A stretch of DNA of 64,000 nucleotides from Terfezia claveryi (GCA_015179025.1 WHUX01000217.1:23267-87266); one strand, 5' to 3'; positions 1 to 13,150 are shown, counted from the first letter of the stretch. Notes: generated by a model from the letters alone, not told the origin. Program-made: numbers and translations.

Positions 1-3000
1 TTTCTTTTTTAAATCTACATGTAGTCCATCTGATGTCAAAATATGTCATAACATTTCCAATCTTAGAGTAAAGAATAAGTATTTGCTTTCTTTGAAATGA
101 AATTTCTCATCTTACAAATATTAATATACTTTCTTCACTAATTTTATATGTGCTTCATATGTTTTGGAAAAAATAATAATATTATTAATATAGATAATTA
201 AATCTTTATAGACTATATTTTTAAAAATTTTATACATAATACGAACTATAGTAGCTAGTGCATTATGATCTCCTTATTGCATAACTCTACTTCTAAAATA
301 TTCTAGGTGACATAGAAAGGTAGAGTATTGTTCAGATTGCTTATTGTTTCTAATATTAAAAAATCCATTGGCTAAGTTAAGCTTAGTTCAAATAGAATTT
401 TCCACTATTAGTTCAATTTCTTTATTAATATCTGGTAGTGGGATATAGTCTAGTTTAATAGCTAAATAACAGTTTTGACAGTCATTGATATGTCTGGCTT
501 CTTTTGGTTTATCTTGTTTAAGAATAGTAAACATAACTACAGTATTTGTATCATTTTTCAATCTATATATATGACTTGACGCTTCTTCCTCAATTAATTT
601 GTCATAGATTTGTTGTTTAAATCGATGTCCTAAGGGTCACTATTTTAGTATCCAAGTAGCTCTGGGTTTTGGTTTGATAAAGTAATTAATTTTTCTTAAT
701 AGTAGTAATTTCCATAGTATTATCTTTAAAAATAATAAGGGAAACTCTATTATAGAGTTAAATTGTTTCTTTATAGTAGAAACAGCTGTCATGAGTTCTT
801 TTTTTGAATCAGTATCTTCCATATTGCTGATAATTTCTCAATTATCTAGTTTACTATAATCTGTAACTGATTCATAGCTGACCTGAGTATATACTGATTT
901 TATACCATTTACTATAGTTTTAGATTTTATCCATGTACCCCACTAGAATCTAGGAATATTTTTCAGTTAGATAGTAACTGACTTCTGATAGGCAGGAATT
1001 ATCACTTTCACTTTGTTAAGAGCAAGTTTCCCTAAAATTATATTCTATCTAGTTAAATATACTACATAGAATGTTCGTTCTTCTACATAACCTAATTAAT
1101 CTAGTTTGATAGTATAGGCTTTATCTATCATTTCTTTTGAGCCTTTAATTGCTATGCTTAATGATTTTTTCTCAATATTTCTAGTCAGTATTTTATATAA
1201 ATGTACAAATTGAGAATTAATTAAGTCTCCTCCCTTCATTTGGAGATCAATTAAAGCTAGTGCAGGGTGTTCATTAACTTTGATGAATACCTTGCTAAAA
1301 TTTAGTACCTATCTTGATAAAAGTTATTCCTTGATTTTATTCTTATCAGTTTGGCTCTTAGTAGCTATTGGCATAGCTAAATCCTATTTGCCTATACCTA
1401 TGGGTACCTTATCTTGTTATTTCCTATAGTCCTTATAGGAGTATCCAGGGTTCTAATACTACAGATATTTCTTATCTCTAATCAATTGCATCTTTATCTT
1501 CTAATCTAATTTTTTTATAATAGTATTCCAATCTGAGTCCTTCCATTTTTCTGTATTGGGTTTGGTACTAGGATTGCTGTTAGGATTAAATCCTGTTTTC
1601 TGTTATTAATTCTAGTCCCTGTATAGACCATAACTCTAATTTTCATTTCAAGGGTGTTGTCATCGGGATATATTTGGTATAGATAGTAGTATAATATTTT
1701 TTTTTGAAGCTTTATATGACTCTACTTAATGTACAAGATGATCATATAACCATTTTTCTTTAATTAACGGAATTAATATCACTAACATATATAGTGACAA
1801 GTCATTAAGAAACTTTTTTCTCTTTACTTCCTGTGATATTGATTTTTTACCATTCTTGTCAATTAATTTAATTTGTATTTTAGTAAGCTAATTGGCAAAC
1901 TCTTTAATTTCTATGTGATGTCTATGCTTGTATAGTATAGCTGTCTTCTATTATTTCTATACAATATCTTTACTAATGGAGGGTATCAGAAAATCCCTTA
2001 GTACTAGTATAAAGTTGAAGAATTTTGTATCCTTCCCTTTCTCTTTTAGGAATTAATTATAAGTAGTAAGTACACTCCCTTCCATTCTAAATATAACAAT
2101 TTTCAAAGCTGAAGCACCTTCTAAATCTATCCCTTTGATAACTAACTAACATTATATTACTATGGCTCAAGAGTCAAAATATTGTGACTCTTGCTATTTT
2201 TTGTCTTCTCTTTAATTTTTTTTGGTAAATCAATCTTTATTCCTTTTAAAAGGTTTGTTACCTCATGATTACCTATTGTAACTATCTCTATAGTAGATTC
2301 TCATTATTAGGATTTAACTAATTTTTCTCATTGGGGCTTTCTAATTAAAGGTTGACTAGCAACTGATAATACTTAATCAGAGTCTGAGGTATCATCTCTG
2401 CTATCATCGGGATCTCATCCTCCTCCTTGAGATTTCTGTTCTTATAGATCTGGTCCTGTATCCAGATTGTCATCATTTTCTGGTAGTTATATATCTTTTA
2501 GTGGTTGGTCTTTATCACTTGATTTTTTGGCTGACCTAGTCCTCCTTTCTGGTGTCTTACATGCTAAACCTTTGCCTTTCAATTAATCTTTTGGTATTCT
2601 CAGGGTTGCTCTTAGAAGTTCTCTGCTAGCCTTCAAAAAATCCTCTACAGTATGTGCTGATTCTTCTAGATAAGTACTATTTATTATAAATGCAATTATT
2701 TTTTTCTAGTTATTTATTACCTAATTCAATTTCTTTAAAAGAGGAACAAGAGGCTTCTTTAATTCTTTACTTAAAAATGTATTCATTTCTAAGTTCTTTT
2801 CTTTAATTAGGTATGGTAGTAGCTATAAATAGTATTTTAGTACAGCTTCCATTAAAAGTCAAGTATCATGAGGATGATACTGTTGGGCATGTCCCATTGA
2901 GCAAGTATATTTTAAAATCTCCTCAATTGTTAGAAAATGTCTATCTCAAAATTCTTCAGGTAGGAGAGGCAATGCCATACTAAAATATAGTTTGCTTCCT

Positions 3001-3703
3001 ATTCTACCTGGTTCTCCTATTTCTATATCCATAGGCAGATTTATTTCCCCTCCTGTGTTAGGAACTATAAATCTGGTCTTTCTGAGAGTGTCTTGTACTA
3101 ATTTCTTAATATCTTCGGGTAACATAGTTAACTGCTTCGACCTCTTAGTCTTCTTACTAAGTTCAGATACTATTAATATCTGATTTCATTATCTGTCTAT
3201 AACTAAATGTAGCTAGTTATGTAATATGATTGTCAAGTTACTTTTCCTCTTTGGCATCTTTCTGTACTGCTGGTGTAGTGGCTAATGATCCTTCTAATCT
3301 CCATTTGACTAACAGTTTGGTTAGCTTAATGGCTCACTTAATTGGTGAGGCTGGATGTCAGGATCCTGATGTTTTTTATAGTCTTGGTTTTTCTTTATCT
3401 ACTGGGCTAGAATCTAGTTCTAGTTCTTCTAGCCCAAGTGTCACTTTTTCTAATTGGTGTATTGAGGTAGACATTAGAGGTACAGAGGTCTTGGTAGAAA
3501 TGTCTGGGCCTAAGGAAGGTTCTGATAGAGGTAGTTTTTTGCTAGAGGAAATGGCTGCAGTGGAGGCAGCGAGATTTGAGTCTTAGGATAGTGATACTTG
3601 GTTGTTTAGACCAATTATTTCTAGGACCTGAAGGGCCGGTTTTTCTATAATATACTGGTGCTACAGATATAACTGTAATGGCAGTTACTAGGAGTGCAAG
3701 ATA
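1..3703 (-). mobile_element. A0: family-A Ty3/gypsy fragment, RT-PR-gag, RIP-degraded
   Basis: Reverse-oriented copy of the family-A retrotransposon. Read on the minus strand it runs leader, gag (about 3185 to 1400), a protease-like segment (about 1340 to 1030) and reverse transcriptase (about 900 to 1). The RT shows a degraded dual-Asp region (YINN in place of YIDD) and the NDCQN-type and PLPDI segments of gypsy RTs. Stops are mostly TAG/TAA, as expected from C-to-T change. The gag start codon aligned to other copies is ATA rather than ATG. The copy is cut at 3703, where the LTR of A1 begins, so its own LTR and first 300 leader bases are missing. Family assignment is firm from alignment by eye to A2 and A5. 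Confidence 0.8.
3230..3586 (+). CDS. Conserved ORF antisense to the family-A leader (copy in A0)
   Basis: A 118-codon ORF on the strand opposite to gag, lying in the 5' leader between LTR and gag start. It is Ser-rich in the middle (a run of seven Ser after GLES) and ends in an acidic stretch with ARFES before the stop. The same ORF is readable in A1 (4821-5129, minus), A2 (about 10937-11290, minus) and A5 (about 32545-32880, minus), with substitutions but no evident frame loss. I do not recognise a domain. It may be a real antisense gene of the element or a chance ORF in a GC-richer patch. Confidence 0.4.
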   Translation: MSSYFSSLASFCTAGVVANDPSNLHLTNSLVSLMAHLIGEAGCQDPDVFYSLGFSLSTGLESSSSSSSPSVTFSNWCIEVDIRGTEVLVEMSGPKEGSDRGSFLLEEMAAVEAARFES

Positions 3704-4390
3704 TGTAATAGAGAACATTTTATTACTTATATAATTACTTATATACTTTTATATTTCCTATATTACTACTATATTATGTAACTAAGCCTCTCACTTGAAT
3801 GACTAGCCTTCTACCATTTCCTACTACTTTATAAGTGTTTATAGCATGCGAAATTTGCCATTGGAAATTCCATAGAAGTTGCTATATAAATATACCCTCA
3901 GTATGGCTGCATGACCTTTCTTTTAAAGATATAAGTCCCTACTATAGCCACATGACCTTTATTCTAGCCATGTGAGTCATTACTATGGCCACATGACCTT
4001 TTTTGTACTGTGCACTACCTTTTGGTATGCTACCCTTTATTGTATTTATTTCTTTAGTTATTAAATTTCAGAGAAGTATAAATAGGCACTAGATTCTCTC
4101 TAAAATCCCAAAAAAAGAAGCAAAAAGTAGCAAGCAACGAGCAAGCAACGTATAGTAGCAAGCAAGCCTATATACGATCAGATCAAGATCCTATAGTTTA
4201 GATAGCATAAATCATATAAGATAGATTATACTAGTTAATTACTATTCCCTTTAGGAATGTCCCACATAGTAATCTCCCTACCCTTCTGAAGTCTTACTTC
4301 AAGAGAACTGAAATAACCAAACGTCCATGCCTACAGATATAGATTATATAAACGATACTAAATAAATGCTGTTTAAAACCATTTATTATA
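3704..4390 (+). mobile_element. Family-A LTR (5' LTR of A1)
   Basis: LTR of about 687 bp beginning TGTAATAGAGAAC and ending ATTTATTATA, the mutated form of the CATTACA end seen in less damaged copies. It aligns end to end with 9593-10258, 31463-32087, 16733-17361 (reverse) and 61459-62141 (reverse). The same leader (TTTTTTTTAACTTA...) follows it in A1, A2 and A5, which marks it as a 5' LTR. A TATA-like stretch (GTATAAATAGG near 4077) is positioned as a promoter. Confidence 0.85.
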
Positions 4391-6779
4391 TTTTTTTTAA
4401 CTTAATTACCAAATCTTTACTCTTAAATCCAAGGCCTGATTAACCTTCAGATACTTTGTTACATTAAAGCAAGTGCATAAAATTTGACACAAATACCTAT
4501 ACATATGAACATGTACATATAAAATGATATTAATATTCAACTAGCTAGTAAATTATCTAATAATAAGATATCAGACTCTCAACTATAGTATATCAATAAA
4601 AGATTTACAAAGTAAGCTAAGTAAAGCTCTAATAGGCTATAGTACCCTATATTAAACAATTCCACCCTTGCTCACAACTATTTTCTCAATAAGATTGACA
4701 AACGATCTTGTACTTCTAGCAACTACCATTACAGTTATATCTGTAGCACTAGTATATTATAGAAAAACTAGCCCTGCAGGTCTAAGGAATAATTGGTCTA
4801 AATAACTAAGCATCACTATCCTAAGACTCAAATCTCATTGCCTCTACTACAGCCATTTCCTCTAGAAAAGAACTACCTCTATGAGAACCTTTCTTAGGCC
4901 TAGACATTTCTACCAAGACCTTTGCACCTCCAACATCTACTTCAACACACCAATCAGAAAAAGTGACACTCATACTAAAAGAACTAGAACTAGATTCTAG
5001 CCCAGTAGACAAAGAAAAACCAGGACTATAAGAAACATCAGGATCCTGATATCCAGCATTATCAATCGAGTGAGCTATCGAGCCAACTGAACCGTCAGTC
5101 AAATAGATATCAAAAGGATTATCAGTCACTATACCATCTATACAGCAAGGTACTAAAGAGGAAAAGTAACTTGATGATCATATCCTATAACTAGCTGCAT
5201 TTGGTTATGGCCAAATAATGAAATTAGATATTAATAGCATCTAAACTTAGTAAGAAGACTAAGAGGTCAAGGTGGTTAACTATATTACTCGAATATATTA
5301 AGAAATTAGTATAAGACACTCCCAGAAAGATAAGATTTATAGTTCCTAATATAGAGGGGGAAATAATTCTATATATGGATATAGAAATAGAAGAACCAGG
5401 TGGAATAGGAAGCAAACTATATTTTAGTATGGCATTGCCTCTTGCACCTAAAGAATTTTGAGATAGACATTTTTCAACAATTGAAGAGATTTTGAAATAT
5501 ACTCACTCAATGGGATATGCCTAATAGTATCATTCTAATGATACTCGACTTTTAATAAAAGCTATAGTGAAATACTATTTATAGCTAATACCATACTCAT
5601 TTAAGAAAAAGGATATAGAAATGAATGCATTTTTAAGTAAGGAACTAAAGAAGCCTCTTGTTCCTCTTTTATAGAAACAAAATTAGGTAATAAATAACTA
5701 GAAAGAAATTATTGCATTTATGATGAGTAGCACTCATCTAGAAGAATTAGCATATACTACAGAGAATTTTTTCAATCCTAGCAGTGAACTTCCAGGAGCG
5801 TTTCTAAAAATACTAAAAGATTAATTCAAAGGCAAAGGTCGAGTACTTGAGATACTAAAAAGGAGGACTAGGTCAGCCAAAGAACCAAGTGACAAAGACC
5901 AACTACTAAAAGATATACAACTACCGGAAGACGATAACAATCTAGATATAGGACCAGATCTACAAAAACAGAAATCTCAAGAAGAAGGATGAGATCTCGA
6001 TGATAGTGGAGATGATAGCTCAAACTCTGATAAAGTATTATCAGTTGCTAGTCAACCTTTAGTAAAACCCCAATGAGGAAAATTAGTTAAATACCAATAA
6101 TGGGAATCTACTACAAGAATAGTTATAATAGGTAACCATAAGGCAACAATCCTTTTAAAAGGAATAAAGATTGATCTATCAGAAAAAATTAAGGAAGAAG
6201 ACAAAAAATAGCCAGACTCATAATATTTTGACTTTTAAACTATAGCAATACAACATTAGTTGGTTATCAAAGGGATAGATTTAGAAAGTGCTTTAGCTTT
6301 GGAAATTGTTGGATTCACAATAGACGAGAATGTACTTACTACTTATAATGAATTCCTAAGAGAGAAAGGGAAGGATATGAAATTTTTTAGCTAAATGCTA
6401 GTGCTATGAGATTTTTGAATATTCTCTACTAGCAAAGATATTTTATGGAAACAATAGGAGACAGCCATACCATACAAGGATGGATATCACATAGGAATTA
6501 AATAGTTTGCCAATTGGTTTATTGAAATACAAATCAAATTAATTAACAAAAATGGTCAACAGTTAATATTGTAGGAAGTAAAAAGAAGAAAGTTTTCATC
6601 TGCTACCATATATGTTGGTGACATTAATTCCTTTAATTAAAGAAGAATGGTCATATAATTAGCTTGTATATCAATAACAGTTATATAAAGTCTCAAAAAA
6701 GGATATTGCTACACTATCTATACTAAATACATCTCCGCAACAACACCTTCAGAATGAAAATCGAAGTCATAGTCTACAA
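4391..6779 (+). pseudogene. A1: leader and gag of family-A gypsy, RIP-degraded
   Basis: Leader 4391-5228, then gag-like sequence starting at an ATA where A2 and A5 have ATG, with basic N-terminal residues (SKKTKR) and many in-frame stops. Gag continues to 6779, where a family-B element interrupts it. The antisense ORF 4821-5129 lies in the leader. No RT or integrase of this copy is present downstream; those parts were lost or displaced by B1 and A2. Confidence 0.75.
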
Positions 6780-7583
6780 AGGTAGTAGAGAATAAGAAAG
6801 AGTAGAAAAAAGTTTAATTTTTTAAGTTTTTTTAGTTTTTTTTTATTATTTTATTTTTTCTTATTTATTTTATTAGTTTTTGTTTATTAAGTGATTTAGT
6901 TATTTGAATGAATGGCAATGCTTTTAGTGATTTGCTTGTTAATGCTGACACCTGAACAGACTTGTTTAAATGTCAAATTAAAGAGGCTAATATTTTAAAT
7001 AAGGAAGAGATTTGATAGTCAAATAGAGTTGTTCACATGTCAAATAAGCAAGAGATTTGACAGTCGAATAGAGTTGTTTGGATATCGAATAAGCAAGAGA
7101 TTTGACAGTCGAACAGAGTTGTTCAGGTGTCAAATAAGTAAGAGGTTTAACAGTTGAACAGAGTTGTTCGGGTGTCAAATAAGGGAAGGGTAAAGAAATG
7201 ACAGTCAAATAGGGTTATTTGGATGTCAAGAGAGATAGGTATCAGTAAAATAGTTAGTTCAAGGTAGATTTACACAAAAGTTAGTCTTGTTAGTTGATAA
7301 TGATATTATTGTGATGGAAAGCAGAAGGATATAGTCGTTATAGTATTTTTATAGAAAAACTTGAAGTAGGTAAAAGGAAGAAAAACAGTGATTTTGTAAA
7401 GTACAATTCTACTTTTGGGATTTCTCTATCTTTTCTTCTTTTCTAAGTTAGTAATACTATTGAAGCTCTCACCCAGTTCTTCAGTAAATATTCTTCCATT
7501 AGGAACAAAGTGCCTTTATATTAGTCCATTCGACCAGAGAGTTTATTACTAAATTATTATCACCAAAAGAAAGAAAAAACAAG
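6780..7583 (+). mobile_element. B1: 5' LTR/leader region of family-B gypsy
   Basis: Starts near 6780 with (T)GTAGTAGAGAATAAG, matching TGTGGTAGAGAATAAGG at 13560 in B2; both junctions interrupt family-A sequence. A T-rich tract (6815-6900) is followed by the tandem palindrome array at 6947-7240, then a segment shared with B2 up to the gag start. The 3' edge of the LTR is not resolved because no second LTR of this family lies in the window. Confidence 0.6.
6947..7240 (+). repeat. Tandem 45-bp repeat with internal palindrome (B1)
   Basis: Five to six imperfect units of about 45 bp. Each carries a GACAGTCGAA arm and a TTGTTCGGGTGTC arm that are near reverse complements, followed by AAATAAGCAAGAGATTT. 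The same array lies at 13793-14065 in B2. The palindrome matches the pair of palindromes in the LTRs of the unrelated family C. Confidence 0.85.
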
Positions 7584-9592
7584 ATGAAGAGCCCTAAAAC
7601 GAAGCAGAAATGTATAAGGTCATAGGAATGGTTAGCAGAAAGCTAATCAAAATGTCATGGGAAAAATAAGTATAGATGATGATAGTATAGATACTAATAG
7701 AAATGTACAAAGACCTGAAGAGGATCTGGAACTTGAAAGTAAGAGAGGAATCTAAAAAAAAGAATGAAGAATAAGAAAAAAAATCAAAGGAATCCTCGAA
7801 GACGACAGGAAAAAGTGAATTTTCAGAATTGAATGACATAGTATCTAGACTTAAGAGGCAAGTAAGAAAAAGAAGGAGAGCAGAATGACTGACAAGGAGA
7901 ATTTCTATACAAGTGTACAGTTCTCAATCCATAACGTATTCTTACAGCGAAAAGCTAGAAAAGGTTTTAACCAAAATTGACTTATTCCTAAACAAAATAT
8001 CTCCTGAAAAAGAAGGAGCCTATCATCAATAGCCTGGAGAAAGCTCAAAAGCAGCAGGGAAGCGAAAGGCTAGAGAAGGGAGAAATAGTCCTATGGTGCC
8101 TTATAAAGTCCAAATTGCAACCTTAGGCCCAGTGGCCTTTTATCCTTTACTTGATTAGCAGGAAGCATCTTATTTTGATAGAACAGATGTCTCTGATTTC
8201 CTTGCCAAATGGGATCATCTAACAGTTGAGTAGACAGAGGAGTAGAAGATAAAGAGAATTGTCTAATACTATGAGAAATTAATTGGAAAATATCTCAAGA
8301 CAATTAGGTCATATGAGGAGAATGATTGGGATAAATTTAAGAAGCAACTGTGAAAGAATTTCAGGGCCAGTAACTCAGAGTTGAAAAGGATTATGGTAAA
8401 GGACTTGCAAAAGATAGTATTAGAAATAAGAAAGAAGGAAAATGCATGTCCTGGCGACTACTATTCATTCATCATTGAATACAGTGAATGATCAGAAATG
8501 TTGTTAGAAAAAAGAAGGTTGAATGAGTAGACTAGGATTACATTATTTTACAAGCCTTCAAAATTCATGTAGGAGATAAGATTTATAACAAGTATGAGAT
8601 CGATCTAGAGAATCCTGATATACTTATAGATAAGTAGGAGGACATTAAGCTGACTGTGTTGGAATAGTCAGAGGATAAAGGGTCACAGATAAGAAGGTTC
8701 TTTAGGGAAGAAAAAGATGAAATAGAATATGAAGAAATGGTACCTCAAGGCAAGATACTTAAGAACGATAGTAAGCACAAGGAGATAAAGAAGGAAACCT
8801 CGAAGAAGTAGGAAAAGGTGAACCCTATGGATGAGATCGTCAACCAACTGAGAGATTTGAAGCTACAGCACTTAGAAGCTTAGCGAAGTGCTAAAGAAGA
8901 AGTAATCAAGCGAGATCTTGAGTTAGTAGAAGTCAAGAAGATAGCCACAATGACTACTAAGTTGTAACAACAACAACAACTGTACAATCCCAATCAGTAT
9001 GGGCAAAGAGATTATGAATCTAATACAGGAACTTAAGGTGGGAGACAAAGATTTTGAGGATGTTTTTGAGATAGTGGAATATATAGAAGAGATGAATGTA
9101 AGGACTTCCAGAAGGTAATCAAAAGAGGAGACGTATATTTCTATGTGGCCTCTCTATTCTTGAGACAAGAAAGAATGGAAGGGACAATTAGAATGCCTTA
9201 TCCAATGGTAGCTGAGGATGGACAGGTAACTGAATGATAGAAGGAATAGGTGGAGAGAGCATTAAAGACTAAGGAATCAAAAATTGATTCGATTAAGTCT
9301 ATTTCTAGCGCAATAATACTATAAGAACAAAGGCCTAGTGTAAAGACTGTAACCCATGAAGGAGAAAGATATGAATGTTGAAAGATGAATAGGCAGCCAA
9401 TGATATATAAGCCAGTCCAAACATAAGGCTAATCTAGGAATATGAAGGAAGGGATTATTCCTAGAGAATCTCGAGAAGGAAATTGAAATACTGGCCACCC
9501 AGTAATCTAAAGCTACTATCAAATCAAAAGAAGCCACAAGAAGAACAAAAGGTGTAGGAGCCTATGATGGAAGATGAGATAATGAAGGATAT
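7584..9592 (+). pseudogene. B1 gag, family-B gypsy, RIP-degraded
   Basis: Reading frame from the ATG at 7584 aligns with B2 gag (from 14406) over its full length and is broken only by stops. It contains a coiled, charged N-terminus, a retrotransposon capsid-type segment (YFD-TDVSDFLAKW, then K-IGKYLKTIRSYEENDW, about 8160-8350), and a C-terminal part with RRDEC near 9100 that resembles half of a zinc knuckle. It is cut at 9592 by the A2 LTR. No pol follows. Confidence 0.7.
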
Positions 9593-10258
9593 TGTAATAG
9601 AGAATGTTTTATTGCTTATATAATTACTTATATACTTTTGTATTTCCTATATTACTACTATATTATGTAACTAAGCCTCTCGGTTGAAGAACTAGCCTTC
9701 TACCATTTCCTACTGCTTTATAGGTATCCATAACATGCGAAATTTACCATGGGAAATTCCATGGAACTTACTATATGAGCACACCCTCAGTATAGCCGCA
9801 TGACCTTTGTTTTGAACATAGGAGTCACCACTATAGCCACATGATCTTTGTTCCAGCCATGTGACTTATTACTATGGCTACATGACCTCCTTTGTACAGC
9901 ATACCACCTTCTTGTGTGCCACCCTTTATTGTATTTATTTCTTTAGTCATTAGATCTCAGAGGAGTATAAATAGGCACTGGATTTCCTCTGGAATCCAAC
10001 AGTCAAGAAGTAAGTACATAGCAGCAAGTAAGCCTATATACCAATCAGATCAAGATTATATACCTTAGATAGCACAAATCATATAAGATAGATTATACTA
10101 GTTAATTACTATTCCCCTTTGGGAATGTCCCACATAGTAATCTCCCTACTTTTTTGAGGTCTTACCTCAGCAGAACCGAAATGCACAAATGTCTATGCCT
10201 ACGGATATAGATTGTATAAATGGTATCAAATAAATACTGCTTAGTAGTATTCATTACA
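9593..10258 (+). mobile_element. Family-A LTR (5' LTR of A2)
   Basis: 666-bp LTR from TGTAATAGAGAATG to TTCATTACA, inserted in B1 gag. TG/CA-type ends are intact, and GGAGTATAAATAGG near 9963 provides a TATA box. It is followed by the family-A leader. Confidence 0.85.
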
Positions 10259-11350
10259 TTTTTTTTAACTTACTTACCTAATCTTTACTCTTAAATCCAA
10301 GACCTGATCAACCTTTAGATACTTTATTACACTCAAGCAAGTGTATACAATTTGACACACACCTCTACATACATGAATGTACATATATAAAATGATATCA
10401 ATATTCAACTAGCTAGCAAATCATCCAACAAGGAGACATTAGACTCTCAACATCAGCAAGAAAAAAGTGGCATCGGGACGCCAGGTAGTGTCTCCAGGAG
10501 ACAGGGTTGTCTCTGGTGTCTTTTGTGTCTTTTATGTCTCCTAGGTGTCTCCTAAGTGTCTCCCATGTGTCTCCCAGTATCTCCTAGTGTCTCCTGGAGA
10601 CACTGGGAGACATTCTGCCAATCGTGGAGACACACCTTGTCTTCAGTGGCAATACTGTCTCTAGAGACACTGGAGACAAACTATTTTCTTTCCTGATGAA
10701 CTGTAGTACATCAACAAAAGACTTAGAAGCAAGCTAAGTAGAGCTTTAACAGGTAGTAGTATCCTATATTAAACAATCTCACCCTTATTCATAATACTTT
10801 TCCCAATAAGATTGACAACTTATCTTGCACTCCTAGCAACTACCATTACATCTATACCTATAAATCTAGTACACTATTGAAAAACTGGCCCTCCAGGTCC
10901 TAGGAATAATTGGTCTAAACAACCAAGTATCATAATCTTAAGGCTTAAATCTCGCTGCCTCTACTATAGCTAATCCCTCCAGAAAAGAATTACCTTTATC
11001 AGAACCTTCCTTAGGTCCAGACATTTCTACCAAGACCTCTGTGCCCCCAACGTCTACCTCAATACACCAATCAGAAAAAGTGATACTCTTACCAGAAGAA
11101 CTAGAATTAGATTCTAGCCCAGTAGATAAAGAAAAATCAGGACTAGAAGAAATGTTAGGATCCTAACATCTAGCCTCACCAATCGAGTGAGCCATTAAGC
11201 TAACCGAACCATCAGTCAAATAGAGATCAGAAAGATCATCAGCCACCATACCATCAGTACAGTAAGGTGCTAAAGAGAAAAAGTAACTCAACAATCGTAT
11301 CGTATAACTAGCTGTATTTGGTTGGAGACAGATAATAAAATTAGATATTC
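10259..11350 (+). other. A2 leader, carrying an inserted CATCAG element
   Basis: Untranslated leader of A2 interrupted by the 248-bp element E1 (10451-10698). The remnant of the antisense ORF (about 10937-11290, minus) is still recognisable but contains a stop. No sense-strand coding was seen. Confidence 0.7.
10451..10698. mobile_element. E1: CATCAG-ended hairpin element with GTCTCC repeats
   Basis: 248-bp insertion in the A2 leader. It begins CATCAGCAAGAAAAAAGT and ends ACTATTTTCTTTCCTGATG, which are imperfect inverted repeats. The interior is built from GTCTCC and its complement GGAGAC repeated many times, so the whole element can fold back. The flanks are AA on each side; A1 and A5 have the uninterrupted site (CTCAAYTRTAGTA), so AA is duplicated on insertion. 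No ORF. Non-autonomous, MITE-like. Confidence 0.8.
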
Positions 11351-13150
11351 ATGGCATTTGCACTTAGTAAGAAGACTAAGAGGTCGAGGCAGTTAACTAT
11401 ATTACCTGAAGAAATTAAGAAATTAGTGGATCAAAATCCCAGAAAAGCTTGATTTATAGTTCCTAGCATAGAAGGGGAAGTAAATTTGCTAATAGATATA
11501 GAAATAGAAGAACCAAGTAGAGAAGGAAGTAAACTATATTTTAGTATATAATTGCCTCTCGTACCAGAAGAATTTTAGGATAGACATCTCCCAACCATTG
11601 AGGAAATTTTGAAATATGCTCACCTAATAGCATATGCACAACAGTATTATCCTGAAGATACACGACTCCTACTAGAAGTAATAGTAAAACATTATCTATA
11701 GGTAATATCATACCTATTCAAAGAAAAGGACTTAGAAATGAATACTTTTTTAAGTAAAGAACTAAAGAAACCTGATGTTCCTCTATTAAGGAAACCAAAT
11801 TGAGTATTGAATAACTGGGAAGAAATTATGGCGTTTATGATGAGTAGCACTCATCTAGAAGAAATTGCACATACTGCGAAGGATTTTTTCAATCATAGTA
11901 ATAAACTTCCAGGAGTGTTACTAGAACACCAAAAGATTAATTAAAGGTAAAGGTTAAGTACCTGAGATACTAGAAAGGAGAACTGGGTTAGCAAAAGAAC
12001 CAAGCAAAAAAGACCAACCAGCAGAAGATATACAATTACTGGAAGATGATGATGATCTGGATATGGGACCAGATCCACAAAAACAGAAATCTCAAGGAGG
12101 AGGATAAGATCTTGATAATAGTAGAGATGATAGCTTAGACTCTGATAAAGCATTATCAGTTACCAGTCAACCTTTAGTTAGAAAGCTCCAACAAGGAAAA
12201 TTAGTTGAATACCAATAATGGGAATTTACTACAGAAATAGTTACAATAGGTAACTACAAGACAACAAACCTTTTAAAAGGAATAAAGATTGATCTACCAG
12301 AAAAAATCAAAGGAGAAGACAAAAAATAGTAAGACTCATAATATTTTAACTCTTGAGCTACAGTAATGCAACGTTGGTTGGTTTTGAAAGGGATAGATTT
12401 AGAAGGCGCTTTAGCCTTAGAAACTATTGGATTCAGAATAGAAGGAAGCGCGCTTACTACTTATAATCAATTCATGAGACAAAAAGGGAACGATATGAAA
12501 TTCTTCAGCTTTATGCTAGTACTAAGGGATTTTCTGATACCCTCCACTAGGAAAGATATTTTATGGAAATGATAGGAAAATACCACACTATATAAAGATG
12601 GACATTACATAGGGATTAAAGAGTTTACTAATTGGCTTACTGAAATGCAAATCAAATTAATCAACAAGAATAGTAAACAGTCAATATTATAGGAAATAAA
12701 AAGAAGAAAGTTTCTTAATCACCTGCCACTATATATATCGGTAACATTAATTCCTTTAATTAAAGAAAAATGGTCATATTATCAGCTCGTACATCAAGTG
12801 GAGTCATATGAAGCTTCAAAAGAGGATATTGCCCTACTATCCACACCAAATACATCCCAATGACAATACCTTCGGAATGAAAATCGGAGTTATGGTCCAT
12901 GCAGGAACCAGAATCAATAATAAAAAACAGGATTTAATCCTAGCAGCAATCCCAGCACCAAACCCAATACAGAAAAATGGAAGGACTCAGATTAGGATAC
13001 TATCACAAAAAAATTAGATCAGAAGATAAAGATGTAATTAAGTAGAGACTAGAAATATCTATGGCGTTGGAACCCTTGACACTCTTACAAGGACTATAGT
13101 AAACGACAAAATAACGTACCCATGTATACAGGAGCATAGGATTTAGCTAT
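11351..13150 (+). pseudogene. A2 gag, family-A gypsy
   Basis: Starts at the ATG at 11351 with a basic N-terminus (FALSKKTKRSRQL). Frame changes and stops break it into pieces. The best-preserved piece is 12366-12572, 68 codons, aligning with A5 around 34098. No intact CCHC knuckle was found. It sits between leader and protease as expected for gag. Not functional as read. Confidence 0.65.

Noticed and set aside
5224..5415. Minus-strand ORF (also 2992-3183 plus, 32921-33112 minus) that looks conserved between copies
   Set aside because: It is the exact antisense of the gag N-terminus, so its conservation follows from gag; unlike the leader ORF it has no independent support.
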